From assembly GCA_014607495.2 (NCBI GenBank), contig CP053172.1, positions 2,804,888-2,868,887 on the forward strand: a stretch of 64,000 nt of DNA, given 5' to 3'. Position numbers and translations under genes: made by a program. Each line of letters starts with the position of its first letter. Position 1 is the stretch's first letter. The notes beneath the pieces were generated by a model, which was not told the DNA's origin, made no database searches, and was given only the letters and a program-made list of their open reading frames with translations. The stretch comes from Carposina sasakii. Its lineage: Eukaryota > Arthropoda > Insecta > Lepidoptera > Carposinidae. Below, piece after piece: positions 1 through 12,700 of this stretch.

Positions 1-504
1 CCTGTATACACGGCTGTAAGCCAGAATTGCAGGCTCGCGAAGGAGATAACACAGCCATAGCATAGCATAGCGGGGGGGGGGAAATGTTAGTGATTAACTT
101 TATAGTTTACTTGCGTTAAATTTATTTGTAAAAGTTTAAAAAATGGTCAAGTGTATTGTTTAAGTTCTTTAAAAAATAATATTGTGATATGCATTTTATT
201 TCCTTTTCATTGTGCGATAAGAACAATAAACCACATTTTTTGTACAAATTAATCTAAAATTAGCAATATTTGATTTATTTTACAAATGTGTAGCTTGATA
301 TTCATCGTAAACATTAGTTTTTTTTTTACTTCAATGTGCATAACTAGTTTCTTGTAGTATCATTCTTTTAGTTTATTTTGTTAACTTAAACTTATAAAGT
401 ACTATTTTGTTTCTCGTTTAATCTTATCTATTTTCTTTTTATCATCCTAAATCGTCGTTTCACAAAATTCTACCAAAACCTACCATTTTTACCACTGGCA
501 ACAG
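1..504. other. GPAT intron, no gene seen
   Basis: AT-rich with a run of ten G at 71-80. The first 55 bases resemble the phrase at 2033-2090 (ACACGGCTGT...CACAGCC), possibly an old MITE end. The rest up to the exon A acceptor has no pattern I can name. The stretch 1307-2330 is similar. Confidence 0.5.
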
Positions 505-741
505 GTGCTAACAATGATTTCTACCACGACGCTGATCAGTCTACTACCCGCTGGGCGGGTGAGGCGGTTTTTGGGCGCAGTGGCTTACAAGATGTCGATG
601 AGAATATTAGTCAGAGGACTGTCTTGCTCCTACTCCTTCCACGACATGGAATACAAGCCAAAGTTCAACGGATTCTGCGTTGCCAACCACACGAGCCCAA
701 TCGATGTTGCCATCCTTAGCGTCAATAATTGTTTCTCTTTG
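505..741 (+). CDS. GPAT3/4 alternative catalytic exon A
   Basis: A 237-bp, phase 0/0 exon with acceptor ...GGCAACAG and donor TTG|GTAGTA. It encodes 79 residues: a hydrophobic start, then LPAGRV, a cysteine/aromatic stretch and FCVANHTSPIDV. It has the same length, phase and box position as exon B, with about 27 of 79 residues identical by my hand count. Its middle (ILVRGL...FHDME...P) resembles vertebrate GPAT4, from memory, at least as well as exon B does. No stop or frameshift is present, so it looks functional. The ORF runs past the donor into intron to 933 and should not be annotated that far. Confidence 0.85.
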
Positions 742-3700
742 GTAGTATTTGTTCTTTTTTTCGGGAATTTTATTTGGGACTTGTGCTGTCGTTTTACTGG
801 GATTTTTTTCTCTGTGGGTAATTTTATTTGGGTTTTTTTTCCAGAGTTTTTGGGAGTTTTATTGTGTACGTTTTTTTTATTCATTACTGTGTTTGTCCTC
901 ATTTTCATGTTTAATCATGGGGTTGTTATGTAGAAACATATTATTTAAGGCACGAATAAGAAACAGATAGATTAAAAGGCTGGAAAATCGTAATTTTGTG
1001 ACAGACCCTTATTATGTATCTTTCAACATCAATGCTAAAGTAAAAATAGTAACATAAAATTCGTATTACGTAGCAGAAAAGAAAAGGAATTTACGAGAAT
1101 TGTAATTTTTTTATTGCAACGTACGTAATAGGTAAGCCTTCGGTCGTGAGTTCTGCCGTCATACGGAAAAAGGGCGCATCTAACATTTTTTTCAAAATTG
1201 AGTTATATAGTGATTCGGAATCAGCATTTTCTGCTGATTCCGAATCACTATATAACTCAATTTTGAAAAAAATGTTAGATGCGCCCTTTTTCCGTATGAC
1301 GGCAGAGTTGGTCACTGCTAATAAAAGTGAGGTTGCATACAAAAACGCTATGCTGCTTGTTTTGATACGTCGAGTGGCAAAGTGCATTTAAGTATACAAC
1401 AGAAATTGCGCGACTCACGAAATTACGTACAAGCCAACTCTAACCGAACATTTTATAATTATTATTGACTTTATATAATATTTATGTAAGGTCTTAAGTT
1501 GAATGTCCTTATTTGTTCGTTGGTCAATTTTACAATAAGGTGGTCCGATATTGATATCTGTTGAAGTAGATGGCACCGTTTACGTAATATTTTTAGAGTG
1601 TGTTTCACTAAACACATACCTACGGTGTTATTACGAAAGAGTGCCTAAAGTTAGACTCGATTTAAATATGACATTTCACAGCAAAATGTAGGGCATATCT
1701 GCCAAATTTGGGTATGTTTAGCTTAATTTTTTTTTAAACTCTTTTGTAATATAATAACACGGTTAGTTTTAAAACTTGCTTAAGATATAAATAGCATCAA
1801 TTTTGTCTTCCAATTAGAAAAAAATGGTCTTAATAAAACCTATTAAAGGTAAGAGTTGCTTTACAACAGCGCCATCTACTTCAATTGCTATCATTCTCCC
1901 TTACATTACACCTGTACAATATTATGAGATAGACAATGCTAGTTTGTGTCTGTTTTTTTTTTCATGTGTTTTTCATGAGGTCTGGTGTTGGCAATACTGT
2001 TACTACACACATACATACATAAATAAATAAACACACGGCTGTGTTCCGAATTGCGGAGGCCAGAGTTGAAAGAGACTCCACAGCCGCGTATTTTGGCATA
2101 TTGTTATGTTACAAAGTATGTATACCAAAAATTAGAAGTAATTTAAAAGGGAAAATAATCTTCCAAGAAATTGCACGAATTTATTTTCGTGTTGTTTTCT
2201 GATAGAAAAATATATTTCTCTTATTTTAACATTGCCTGCAATTTCAATCAAAAATATATGGTGGACTCACAGAGTTAAGTTCAAGTCAAAACAATTTCTA
2301 TTATTTGAAAAGGCCATTTCCATACTTGACACAATCAATGCCGCCGACTAGGTCTTCTCGGTTTTCGCGAGGTGCCGGTGACGCTTATTTGCGTCCTGGT
2401 ACTAGGCGTTGAACTGATATCGGCATGCATAGAAGTTAGACATCTGCCGGCAGCGAATGTGTGCAGACTTTTTAGGAGTGCGCTAGTTACTATTGTATAC
2501 GAATACCTCGATGAAAAGAAACCCCCCCCCCCAAAGTATTCCCCCATCAAATCACAGGTGTGGTGGCTCCTAATCGTTACCGCGGCCATAGGCTGCCTCC
2601 CCGACGTTTCAAACAGCGCGTCAACAGCACCATATCCATGGCGTGCTTCAGTTTCCTCTCGCGCTGCATCTCGGGCGTGGTGACGTACTACAGCCGGGTT
2701 TTATAGCCAGATATGGATTATTACTCAAACCTTAAGCTCTTAAAACTCGTGCTAAATGGTTAATACCTTCTTTCATCAAAAAAAATTTAATCGTTTCTTC
2801 TGTAACACCGTATAATTAAGTTATGCAATGAAAATGCGATTCTTTTACCTTTAGTTCTGTGACCAGGAGTGACGTTAGTAAAGCCATCCTCGCCGTATCC
2901 TCAAAATGTCGGTGATGACGGAATCTGCTCTCAAATGTTGCACCCTATCCTCGACGAGCTCGTGCCTATCCTAGAACACATTTTAAACTACTCCTTGTCC
3001 ACGAGCTCCTTCCCTGCAGCCTGGAAAAATGCACGTGTCATTCCTTTACCCAAAACATCAAATCCCACTTCCTTTTCTCAATACCGCCCTATTTCAATCC
3101 TTCCCATTCTCTCGAAAGTCCTTGAATCGTTAGTTCACCAACAACTATCCTCATTCCTGTCCAAAAATAAACTATTGAATCCTTTTCAATCTGGGTTTAG
3201 GCCCGGTCATAGTACAACGACTGCGTTACTCAAAGTTACGGAAGACATAAGACAAGCTGCCGATAGCAAACAACTTACTGTACTTACGTTGTTAGACTTC
3301 AGCAGCGCCTTCAACAGTGTCGACTACGATATTCTGCTCGGCATCCTCCGCTCTCTGAACGTGTCTCCTCTGGCTTTAGAGTGGTTTAATTCTTATTTAA
3401 GGGGCCGACGGCAGTGCATACGCTCGGATGATATTTCATCAGACTGGTGTGACCTCACTGCGGGTGTACCCCAGGGTTGTGTTCTTTCGCCTCTTCTATT
3501 TTCCGTTTTTATGAACTCTGTAGCGGACGTAATAACTTCCAAATTCCATCTCTATGCCGACGACTTACAGCTCTATCGACATTTTGTTGCCGATGATGTG
3601 GCGCTGGCCGTGCAGAGTATGAATGGAGATCTGGAAATAATTTTTGCTTGGGCGCAATCTTTTGGTCTTCTAGTGAATCCCAGTAAGTCGCAGGCTATGA

Positions 3701-6700
3701 TAATTGGCAGCAAGCATCTGTTGAATACTTTAAACCAGTCTCCAACAGTCATTCCCGAAATCTTATATAACCACACTATTATACCACTTGCTGACAAAGC
3801 CAAGAATTTGGGGGTTATGTTCGATTGTACAATGTCGTGGTCAGCACAGATTAACGAAGTTAGTAAGAGAGTCCATTCCACTTTTCATTCTCTTAAACGC
3901 CTACAGAACTTTCTTCCTATTAAGACCAAAATAACCCTCGCACAATCACTTATTCTTCCCCTTATTGATTATGCGGATGTTTGCTATCTTGACGCCAATG
4001 AGGAGCTGCTAAATAAACTCGAACGGCTCCAAAATCTAGGAATTCGATTTATATATGGCTTAGGCAAGTATGACCATGTATCTCATCTTTGTAAAGAGTT
4101 AAAATGGCTCCCTATCCGCCTTCGCCGGAATGCTCACGTACTTATACTACTTTATAAGATTCTGTACAGTGGCCCTTCTCCGGAGTATCTTGTTGAGAGA
4201 TTTCAATATCTTTTCTCCAGACACAGACCTCTTAGGTCTATCACTGCGTCTATGTTGAAAACTCCTCAACACAACACCGGAGCATATGGTTACTCCTTCA
4301 CAGTTAACGCGGTCAAGCTTTGGAATTCCTTACCCCACTCGGTGAGGGATTGTCGTACCATCGGCATTTTTAAGAAGAGACTTAAGGAGCACTACTTGTC
4401 TCTCTGAAGTTAGTAGGTAGTAGGTTATTATGGAATATGTTTGAAAACTAGTATGTATAGTATTTGTTTATTCTTTGTTATCTGTATTTTTTTTTCTCCC
4501 TCTGTGCACATGTGTTTTATCTATTCTGTGATATGTCTTTTTTTTTATATTTTTGTTCGGGTTAGCTGGAAGAGATCTCTTATAGAGATAAGCTCGCCTT
4601 TGTACAATATTTATTTTAATTGTGTTATTTTTTATTTATGTGTGTGTGTACAATAAAGAAAGAAAGAAAGAAAGAAAATTGACCCACCCACAAAGTATTG
4701 CCAACCCCAACCTGCCCATTACGCTACATCAACACCCATCAACACAGGTGTGGTGGCTCCTAATAGTCACCGCGGCCATAGGCTGCCTCCCCGACGGCCG
4801 TTTCAAACAGCGCGTCAACAGCACCATGTCCATGGCGTGCTTCAGTTTCCTCTCGCGCTGCATCTCGGGCGTGGTGACGTACCACAGCCGCGCGCACGCG
4901 CCGCGAGCCGCCGGCATCTGCGTGGCCAACCACACGAGCCCCATCGATGTGCTGCTGCTCATGTGCGACCGGCAGTACTCTCTGGTGAGCTGTGATTGGT
5001 CAATGGAGCGACGGTGCTTGATGCTGATTGGTCGGCAAAGCTACAAGGTATACTGTGGTAGACCCAAGCTTGAAGGAAGATGATGGGTCAAGAAAGCTAC
5101 AAGGTAAGTTGACACTTGGACCCAGCATCTGTATGGCCAACTACACGAGCCCCATCGATGTGCTGCTGCTCATGTGTGATCGGCAATACTCTCTGGTGAG
5201 GGCCTCCAGCCCATTGGTGGCTCAAGGCCTTTGTACTATAGGTACATGGTAAGCAAGCTGTGACAGAAAACAGACAGCAGACAATGCTAGATGGTGATTG
5301 GTCAAGACTTGATGTGATTGGTGAAGAAAGCTACAAGGTAAGCTGGGATTGGTAGACTCAAGCTTGAAGGTATTCGGTCACGAAAGCTACATGGTAAGTT
5401 GCGTTGCCATTGGTATACCCAAAAGCTTGAAAATAAATGGTCTAAGAAAGCTGACTGGAGTAAGTCTATTTGATCCAGATTCCTTCTAGATAAAGGGACC
5501 GATTAATCTCCCTGGCAATTAGTAAGCTATAAATCTTCTCAAGGCAGTCGTAAGAAGATAATGGCCATTAGATCTTGTAGGTAAGTTGTGATGTTTGACA
5601 ATGCTTGCTGGTAATTGTGCGAGAGAGAATATATAGGTATTTACATGAGGTAGGTAGTTGGATCAAAACTGATTCAACAAAGGTCGCTGGTAAGTTGTGA
5701 TTGGTCGGAATGTCGGCGCTTGGTCAATAAAACTAGACGGTAAGGTATAAGTGCAGTAGATAATAAGATTGATTGACAGAATTGGACGGAAGTTGTGATT
5801 GGTCAACAATCAAATGCTTAAATATATAAATTAATTTACAAATATTATTTATATGTACTATGTTATGTGAACGTCCGGTATGTTTAATGTCATATACGAG
5901 TAGATTTAAGTGATAGTTAATGTTTTGGGACAATGCATGGGAAATGAAAAACATGGGCGGATATTGGTTAATGCATATGTCGCAGGCAATTTGTATGATT
6001 CGTCTTTATACAAACGGCGTCGTCCGTTTATAAACGCTCGCCAGGCATTTTGAATAGTATGAGAGAAAAAATTCCTTTTAGCACTTCGCCGGTCGTTGCA
6101 GGGACATGCTCGCTACGCTCACTCGACTCGTGCGTTGTTATTTTAACAGGTCTAACATAACCTAACCTAATTAATTAAGCAGACCAATTGCTAGAAGCCA
6201 AATTGTCTCGCTCCAAAACCCATACTATTCAAAATGCCTAGTCGTTTTGTAATAGGGCGTGTTTTACAATATGCCTTCAACACATACATGATTTAATTTT
6301 AAAAAATAGTCATTACCGTGCTATTGCAAAAGAAAATTAAACATTGACAAAATTTGACAATTATACATTTATCTGTCAAATCTCATTAAAAAAATTGTCT
6401 TGCATTAGACGCGGTTTTGTATTCACACGGTTTTTATTTTGTGTATTTAAGCAAACTATAGTACAAGTGTTGCGGCCAGCTCCCGTTTCAGCGGGTCCGG
6501 CCGGGGAAAGGATCCCCGGGGTGACGAACGCGGTGGGCCCGGGGCGTAACTCCCAAACCCGCGCTGGTCGCGTCCGCCTCGCGCACCCTTCACCCGTGTG
6601 CGCAGCTCCGATAACAGCCGCGTCGTCGTCGCGTACTAAATACGCGCCGGTCACCCTATTGTATGTTGTTGTCAAACCCCTGTATGTTGTTGTCGTACGC

Positions 6701-9700
6701 GGGAGTGAGAGAGACAAAACACACTTTTCTTCCAAACTGCGGGCAAGAGGTCAGTCTTCAGGCAGTCTTCAGTGGCTTCTCTTGTTCCTATTTTGCTTCC
6801 TTTTCACTTTTCTTCTTATTTTTCTTCTTAGGAACTCGCCTCGGATTGAACACACAAAATCCGTGCGACTTACAAATATGTCGACGGTTCACCCTTACCG
6901 TCTGGAACGCGGTAGAAATTCTCTACGATTTCTTCTAACATTTTATCTAGTTTGTCCCTTGACTGACCTCTTTTGCGCCCTATATTTATTTCAAATCAAA
7001 CTTTACATACATATGTTATACATCGTTAAAAAGGTCTTAATTAGCTCCATCTAATTATATAAGAATCTTATTTCTAAGTTTAAACAATAAAAAGTTGTCA
7101 AAGGAGAAAGGTCAAAAATCTTACAAATTTTACCAACTTGCTAAGTTTAGCCCTTAATAAAATCTAATTTACATAATCTATATACATGAATTATATATCA
7201 CTAGAAAGGGCATAAACTGAACTCTAATAAGAAATAATCAGATTCATTCTAATTGGAATATTCTCGAAGCTACTGTGAGCACAAGTTCAAAATCTTAATA
7301 AACTATGAAACCGCAAATATCTACTAAAGTAATTATTCAATTTACTTAAAAATACTCTTAATGTGTTCAGAATAGCTACCTACACCTAATAAAACTCGAA
7401 GGGATAAGAAATAAGTCAGACACAAAACAACCCTACCTAGTACAAACTTAATGCTAGCGCTATACCTAACATGTATTGCAAACTCTTTATTCAAACATCA
7501 ACCTTATCTATATGTACATAACATCGAATCATTCAATTTGGGTAGGTTTCATGTCTTCGTCGCCGACATTCTCCCCCTCGTGCAGAGCACCAACTCCCGG
7601 CTCCGGCGACGACTCCACCGGCACCACCAGGATGATTTTCGAATGCGGGCGACGCAGTACTCCTGCGGGCGTCGCGACATCGACGACTCTCGTTCTCCCA
7701 TCAGGTCCAGGGTAGACTTGGGTGATTCTTCCTTTCGGCCAGGTGCAGCGTGGTAGTGTGTGATCCACCACCAGCACGATGTCTCCACAACGCAGGTCCC
7801 TTGTTGCTGCTCGTCCATCAATCTTCCTGGGCAGCAACGTCGGCAGGTACTCCTTGATCCACCTGCTCCAGAAGTGGTCGACCATGCGTTGTGTGCTCTT
7901 CCATGTGCTCCGTCCTGCCATATCTTGATCGGTGAAGGCGCCCACCCTAGGCGCTCCGCAGGATCTCCCAATCAGGAAATGATTGGGAGTGAGAGCTTCT
8001 TCACTGGCGTTCTCGTCCAAGTCTGTCAAGGGTCTTGAGTTGACGATATGTTCTGCTTCTACCAGCAGCGTGTGTAGTACTTCTTCTCTCGGGGTCTTCT
8101 CGTTCAGGGTCGCTGCAAGGGCTGTTTTCACGGAACGGACCATTCTTTCCCAGGCTCCGCCCATGTTCGGTGCGCCTGGTGGTATGAATTTCCACCGGAC
8201 GCCAATCTTCTCTGCTTCGGTCGCTAGAGTGTCTTCTTTCTTCAATTCTTCTATGGCCTCTTGCAGTTCTCTCTTCGCCCCGACGAAGTTGGTCCCGTTG
8301 TCGCTAAACAACACGCTGGGCATTCCTCTTCGTGCAGCCATTCGTCGGAGAGCCAGTATCATTGAGTCGGTTGATAGAGAGGTAGCCAACTCAATGTGTA
8401 CCGCTCTTGTGGTGAGGCATGTGAATAGAGCCCCCCACCTCTTCTCATGTCTTCTTCCGATCGTCACAATCATTGGGCCGAAGTAGTCCACCGCAGCACA
8501 CGTAAAGGGGTGTGCTCCATGTCGCAGTCGTTCTTCTGGCAGATCTCCCGTCGGCACCGGTTGTGGTATCGTCTTCTTGACCCTGCACCATTGACAGTGA
8601 TGCAGAGTCCATTTAACCGCAGATCGTAGTCCCAGAATCCAGTACCGCTGTCTTAACTCGTTGATGACCGTCGCGTGGTTCCCATGGTTGAACCTCTCGT
8701 GGTAGTGCTGGATCAGCAACTTCGTGACGTAATTCTTCCCATCCAATACAACTGGTCTTTTGAAGTTGCGATCAATGTTCTGTGCCGCGTCGATTCTTCC
8801 TCGTAGATGTAGTAGACCATTCTCTTCTATGACATCCAACTTCTTCAATTTACTACTTCTGTCTAGAGGTTTCGATCTTCGCAGGCAGGTCATCTCCTCT
8901 TCAAAACAATCTCTCTGGCTTCTTTGTAGTAGAAGCTTTTCTGCTTGCTCTAAGTACGTAGCTTCTAGAGGTATGAAGCGACGTACTTCTTTGCTCTTCT
9001 TCACGGTAACTGGTCTTGCAGGGACATTCTTCTTCCTGTTGACTTTCCACGAGGTGTCGTCTTTTTCTCTCTTCCTCGCAGCGTGGACTCGATTCTTCTT
9101 TCTGCACATGTCAATGAACTGCAAAACTCTGGCAGTTGCTCTCCATAATCTTGTCCAGCTGGAGAACCTCAGTGGATCAGGAGTCATCATCTTCGGGCCA
9201 GCGATTGCAGCAACTACTGCATTCTTTTCTTCCCCAGTAGGCTTCGTCTTGAAGGATCTGGGAGCTGGCCATTCTTCCTCTTTTCTCTGAAGAAACTCGG
9301 GGCCTGTGAACCATCTGTGCGCCTGGTTGAAGTTCTCAGGAATCTCTCGCGTCGCATCATCTGCCGGATTTTGTGCCGTGGGAATCCAACGCCACTCTTG
9401 AGGCTTCGTTGTCTCTTCTATTTCCGCCAGGCGATGTGCGACGTAAGGCTTGAATGTCCTGGGGTCCGACTTAATCCAGGACAGTACAGTGCTGGAGTCG
9501 GTCCAGAAGATCTTCCTCTTCGTCTTCAGGTCTAACTCCTTCTCGACTGAGTGAGCCAATCTGCTTCCCAGTAACGCCGCCTGCAGCTCCAGCCGAGGAA
9601 TCGATATCGGCTTCAGCGGCGTCACCCTCGCCTTTCCAGCCAACAGAGACACCAGTATCTTGCCATCTTCATTCTTCGTACGCCAATACACGGCGGCGGC

Positions 9701-12700
9701 GTATGCTGTCTCGCTGGCATCTGTGAAGACGTGCAGCTCCCCCTCAGTGTTGGTCGGAGATATGCATCTTGGAATATGCAGATCTCGCAGCAGCTGTAGG
9801 TTCTTCATATACTTCTTCCAGGTTTCACAGGCTTCTTCAGTTATCTCTTCATCCCATCCAACCCCGCTTCTCCAGACATCTTGCATCAGTTTCTTCCCTT
9901 GTATCAGTACTGGAGAGACTAATCCCATGGGGTCGAATGTTGACATGATCGCGCTGGTGATTTCTCTCTTCGTCGGAGTTCTGGCCTCGTTAATAACATC
10001 TTCTGGAGTGTTCCGCAGACTCGTTCTAAACCCCAATGCATCTTCTTTGATGAACCAACGAAGTCCCAGAGTCTTCTCTTCATGACCCAGCGTGATTTCA
10101 GTCTTCATTTCTTCGGTCTTCATGTCAGCAAGAACTTCTGGATGGTTTGAAGCCCAACCGCGCAGTTCAAACCCAGCCTTCAGATGAACGGTATCCACTT
10201 CTTTGGCAATCTTCTTTGCTGCTTCAATCGTGGCGAAACTCTGCAAGTAGTCATCCATATAATGATTTCGCACGATCGCTCTTGCTGCCTCAGGATACTC
10301 TTCTTTATGTTCTGCTGCATTCCGATTCTTAATATAGATAGCCGTACTGGGAGAGGATGCCGCACCGAAGATGACTGACTTCATTCTGTATTTCTTCGGA
10401 GATCCCTCTTGTCCTTGGCCCCTCCACAGGAATCTCAAGCTATCTCGATCTTCATCTCGTATTCTTATTTGCAGGAACATTTCCTTGATGTCTGCTACTA
10501 CTGCGATGTGACTCTGCCGAAACCTCAAAAGAACTCCAAACAGTGACTGCAACAAGTCTGGTCCCGGCAGCAGTGCATCGTTGAGACTCTTTCCTTGGAC
10601 CTTGGCGGCAGCATCAAAGACAATCCTCATCTTCTTCTTCGTCGGATGCGTTACGGCGAAGTGCGGGAGATACCATTCTCTATCTGATGTACATTCTTCT
10701 GGTGCTTCTTCCGCGTAGTCATTCTCGAGAAGATGATTGATTTGCCGCTCATATTCTTTCTTCATGTCGATGTCCTTGTCTAGCTTCTTCTCAATATTCT
10801 TCAATCTGTTCTCAGCAGATTTGTAGCTAGCAGGCATCCTTTCATCTTCTGTCTTCCATAGAAGTCCTGTTTCGAAGCGACCTCCTTCAATGCGACGACT
10901 TGTCTTCTCCAGTGTCTGCAGGGCCTTGGCTTCAATATCCATACTCGGGCGACGAGGCTGTATCCCCAGCGACTCAATACTGAAATGCTCCTTGATGATC
11001 TTCTCCATGTGGTCATCTTCTTCTCCAGCCAGCTGCGCACAGTTGATGAAGTGCACTGGCTTCGACCCTCCTCCATCGGTGCCATGCAGTACCCAACCTA
11101 ACTCAGTGAGGGAGGCGATGGGTTGGTTCTTCTTTCCCCTCTTGATGGCTCTTGACACGATGAGGTGCCAGTTGTCTTGCCCAATCAACAACTGTGGTGG
11201 ATCTTCATTGTAGTGCAGCTGCTCTGCCATCTTCTTCAGATGTGAGCATTCTTCTATCCTAGACTTCTTGACGTATTGAGGCGCGAGGTCCATCTTGTCA
11301 ATTGTTCGAACCTCGTTCAATCTCTTCTTGCCCTCTTGATGAACTCCTCGTATCTCCATAGACAGCCTTTGAGAGTTCTTCTTCATAATAGTCTTCCCGC
11401 CGACAGTGGATATCGCCAAAGTCTCTTCCGGTCCTGACGCTCCAATCTTCTCTGCCACTGCTGAGTCTAACAGTGATACGGTAGACCCTTCATCCAGTAG
11501 CGCCAGGACCTTCTCCGAACCCCTGGGACCATACAACTCCACAGGGATGATCTTCAGGAAGGCTCTTGCTGTACTCGCAGCGTTGACCGGCAGCATGACG
11601 TGATTAGAGACCTCTTGGACGTCTTCTTCTTTCTCCGGCTGCTGCTGTCTCTTCTCTGTATTGTGCAGCAGTTGATGATGAAGACGCTTGCAGATCTTGC
11701 ATGGAGGTCTCTTGCAGGTTTCCTTCCGATGAGGACTATGCAGACACTTGAAGCATAGCCTGGACTTCTTCACAATATCCCATCTCTCTTGCACCGAAGA
11801 CTCCTTGAAGCGTCGACATTCATACAGCCGGTGCTCCCCTCGGCAAGCTGGACACTCCATCTTCTCAGCCCGCGTTGGTTCTACTCGTTGCTCCGGCGGC
11901 CTTGGCTTCTCCGTAGTCTGATGCGTGAAGTGTTGCTTCAGGCCAAATCTTCTCGGCGTTTCAGGTGCTGCATATGCTCCACATCTATCAGCTTCTCGGT
12001 CTAGGAACCTGGACATCAACACCAGGTCCGGCTCTTCACTGTCTTCATGTTCAGCGGCGAAGTCGTACCATCTAAACTTCATGATAGGACCCATCTTCTC
12101 TTCGATGGCCTTCTTCATCTCTGGCGAATACAGGAAATGTATCTTCTTCAGATTCTTGATCGTCGCAACCCCATTACTGACGATGCTGGCGAATAAGCAT
12201 ACATCCCTCGCAGTATCCATGATCTTCGGTAATGCCTTCATTCTTTCCAGTTCGTGCATCACCAAAGCATCTGGTCTTCCAAATCTTCTACGCAACGCAT
12301 CGATGATTTCTTCAGGTGCAGAATCAGAATACAAAATATTCTTGATCGCCTCTCTTGCTGCCCCCTTCAGCGCTCTTCTCAGCCGCGCCATATTCTGAGT
12401 GCTTGAGAAGAGTGGTGCAGTATCTTCATATACTCTCTTGAAGGCCAGCCATTCCGCGCTGTTTCCCTCGAAGGCAGGTAACTCGTGCATATAACTGGGT
12501 GGCGGTGCTGGACTTCTCACTGGACTGGACTCCATCGCCATCTTGATAGCTCCAGCCAACTCGCTGACTCGGTACCCTGAAGACTCGTGCGGCCTCGCGT
12601 CGATGGCTGGAAGAGCTTCCTTCATCGGCTCCCCCTCCTTTTCTTCAACGTCCATCGTCGCTCGGACCCATTCTTGCACGTGCGCCGTTCTGTCTTCAGG

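Noticed and set aside
741..970. Extension of exon A to the end of its ORF (933)
   Set aside because: The sequence after 741 is T-rich low-complexity intron beginning with a good donor; the family continues at 15059.
1091..1391. Two overlapping ORFs with the same peptide on both strands
   Set aside because: Caused by the perfect palindrome; no codon signal.
2335..2683. Overlapping ORFs on both strands joining the GC-rich repeat and the exon B relic
   Set aside because: Composite of an interspersed repeat and a frameshifted exon copy; not a gene.
6344..7054. 236-codon ORF and its twin at 13133-13750
   Set aside because: Lies in the BEL/Pao LTR, antisense to the element; GC-rich LTR sequence open by chance.
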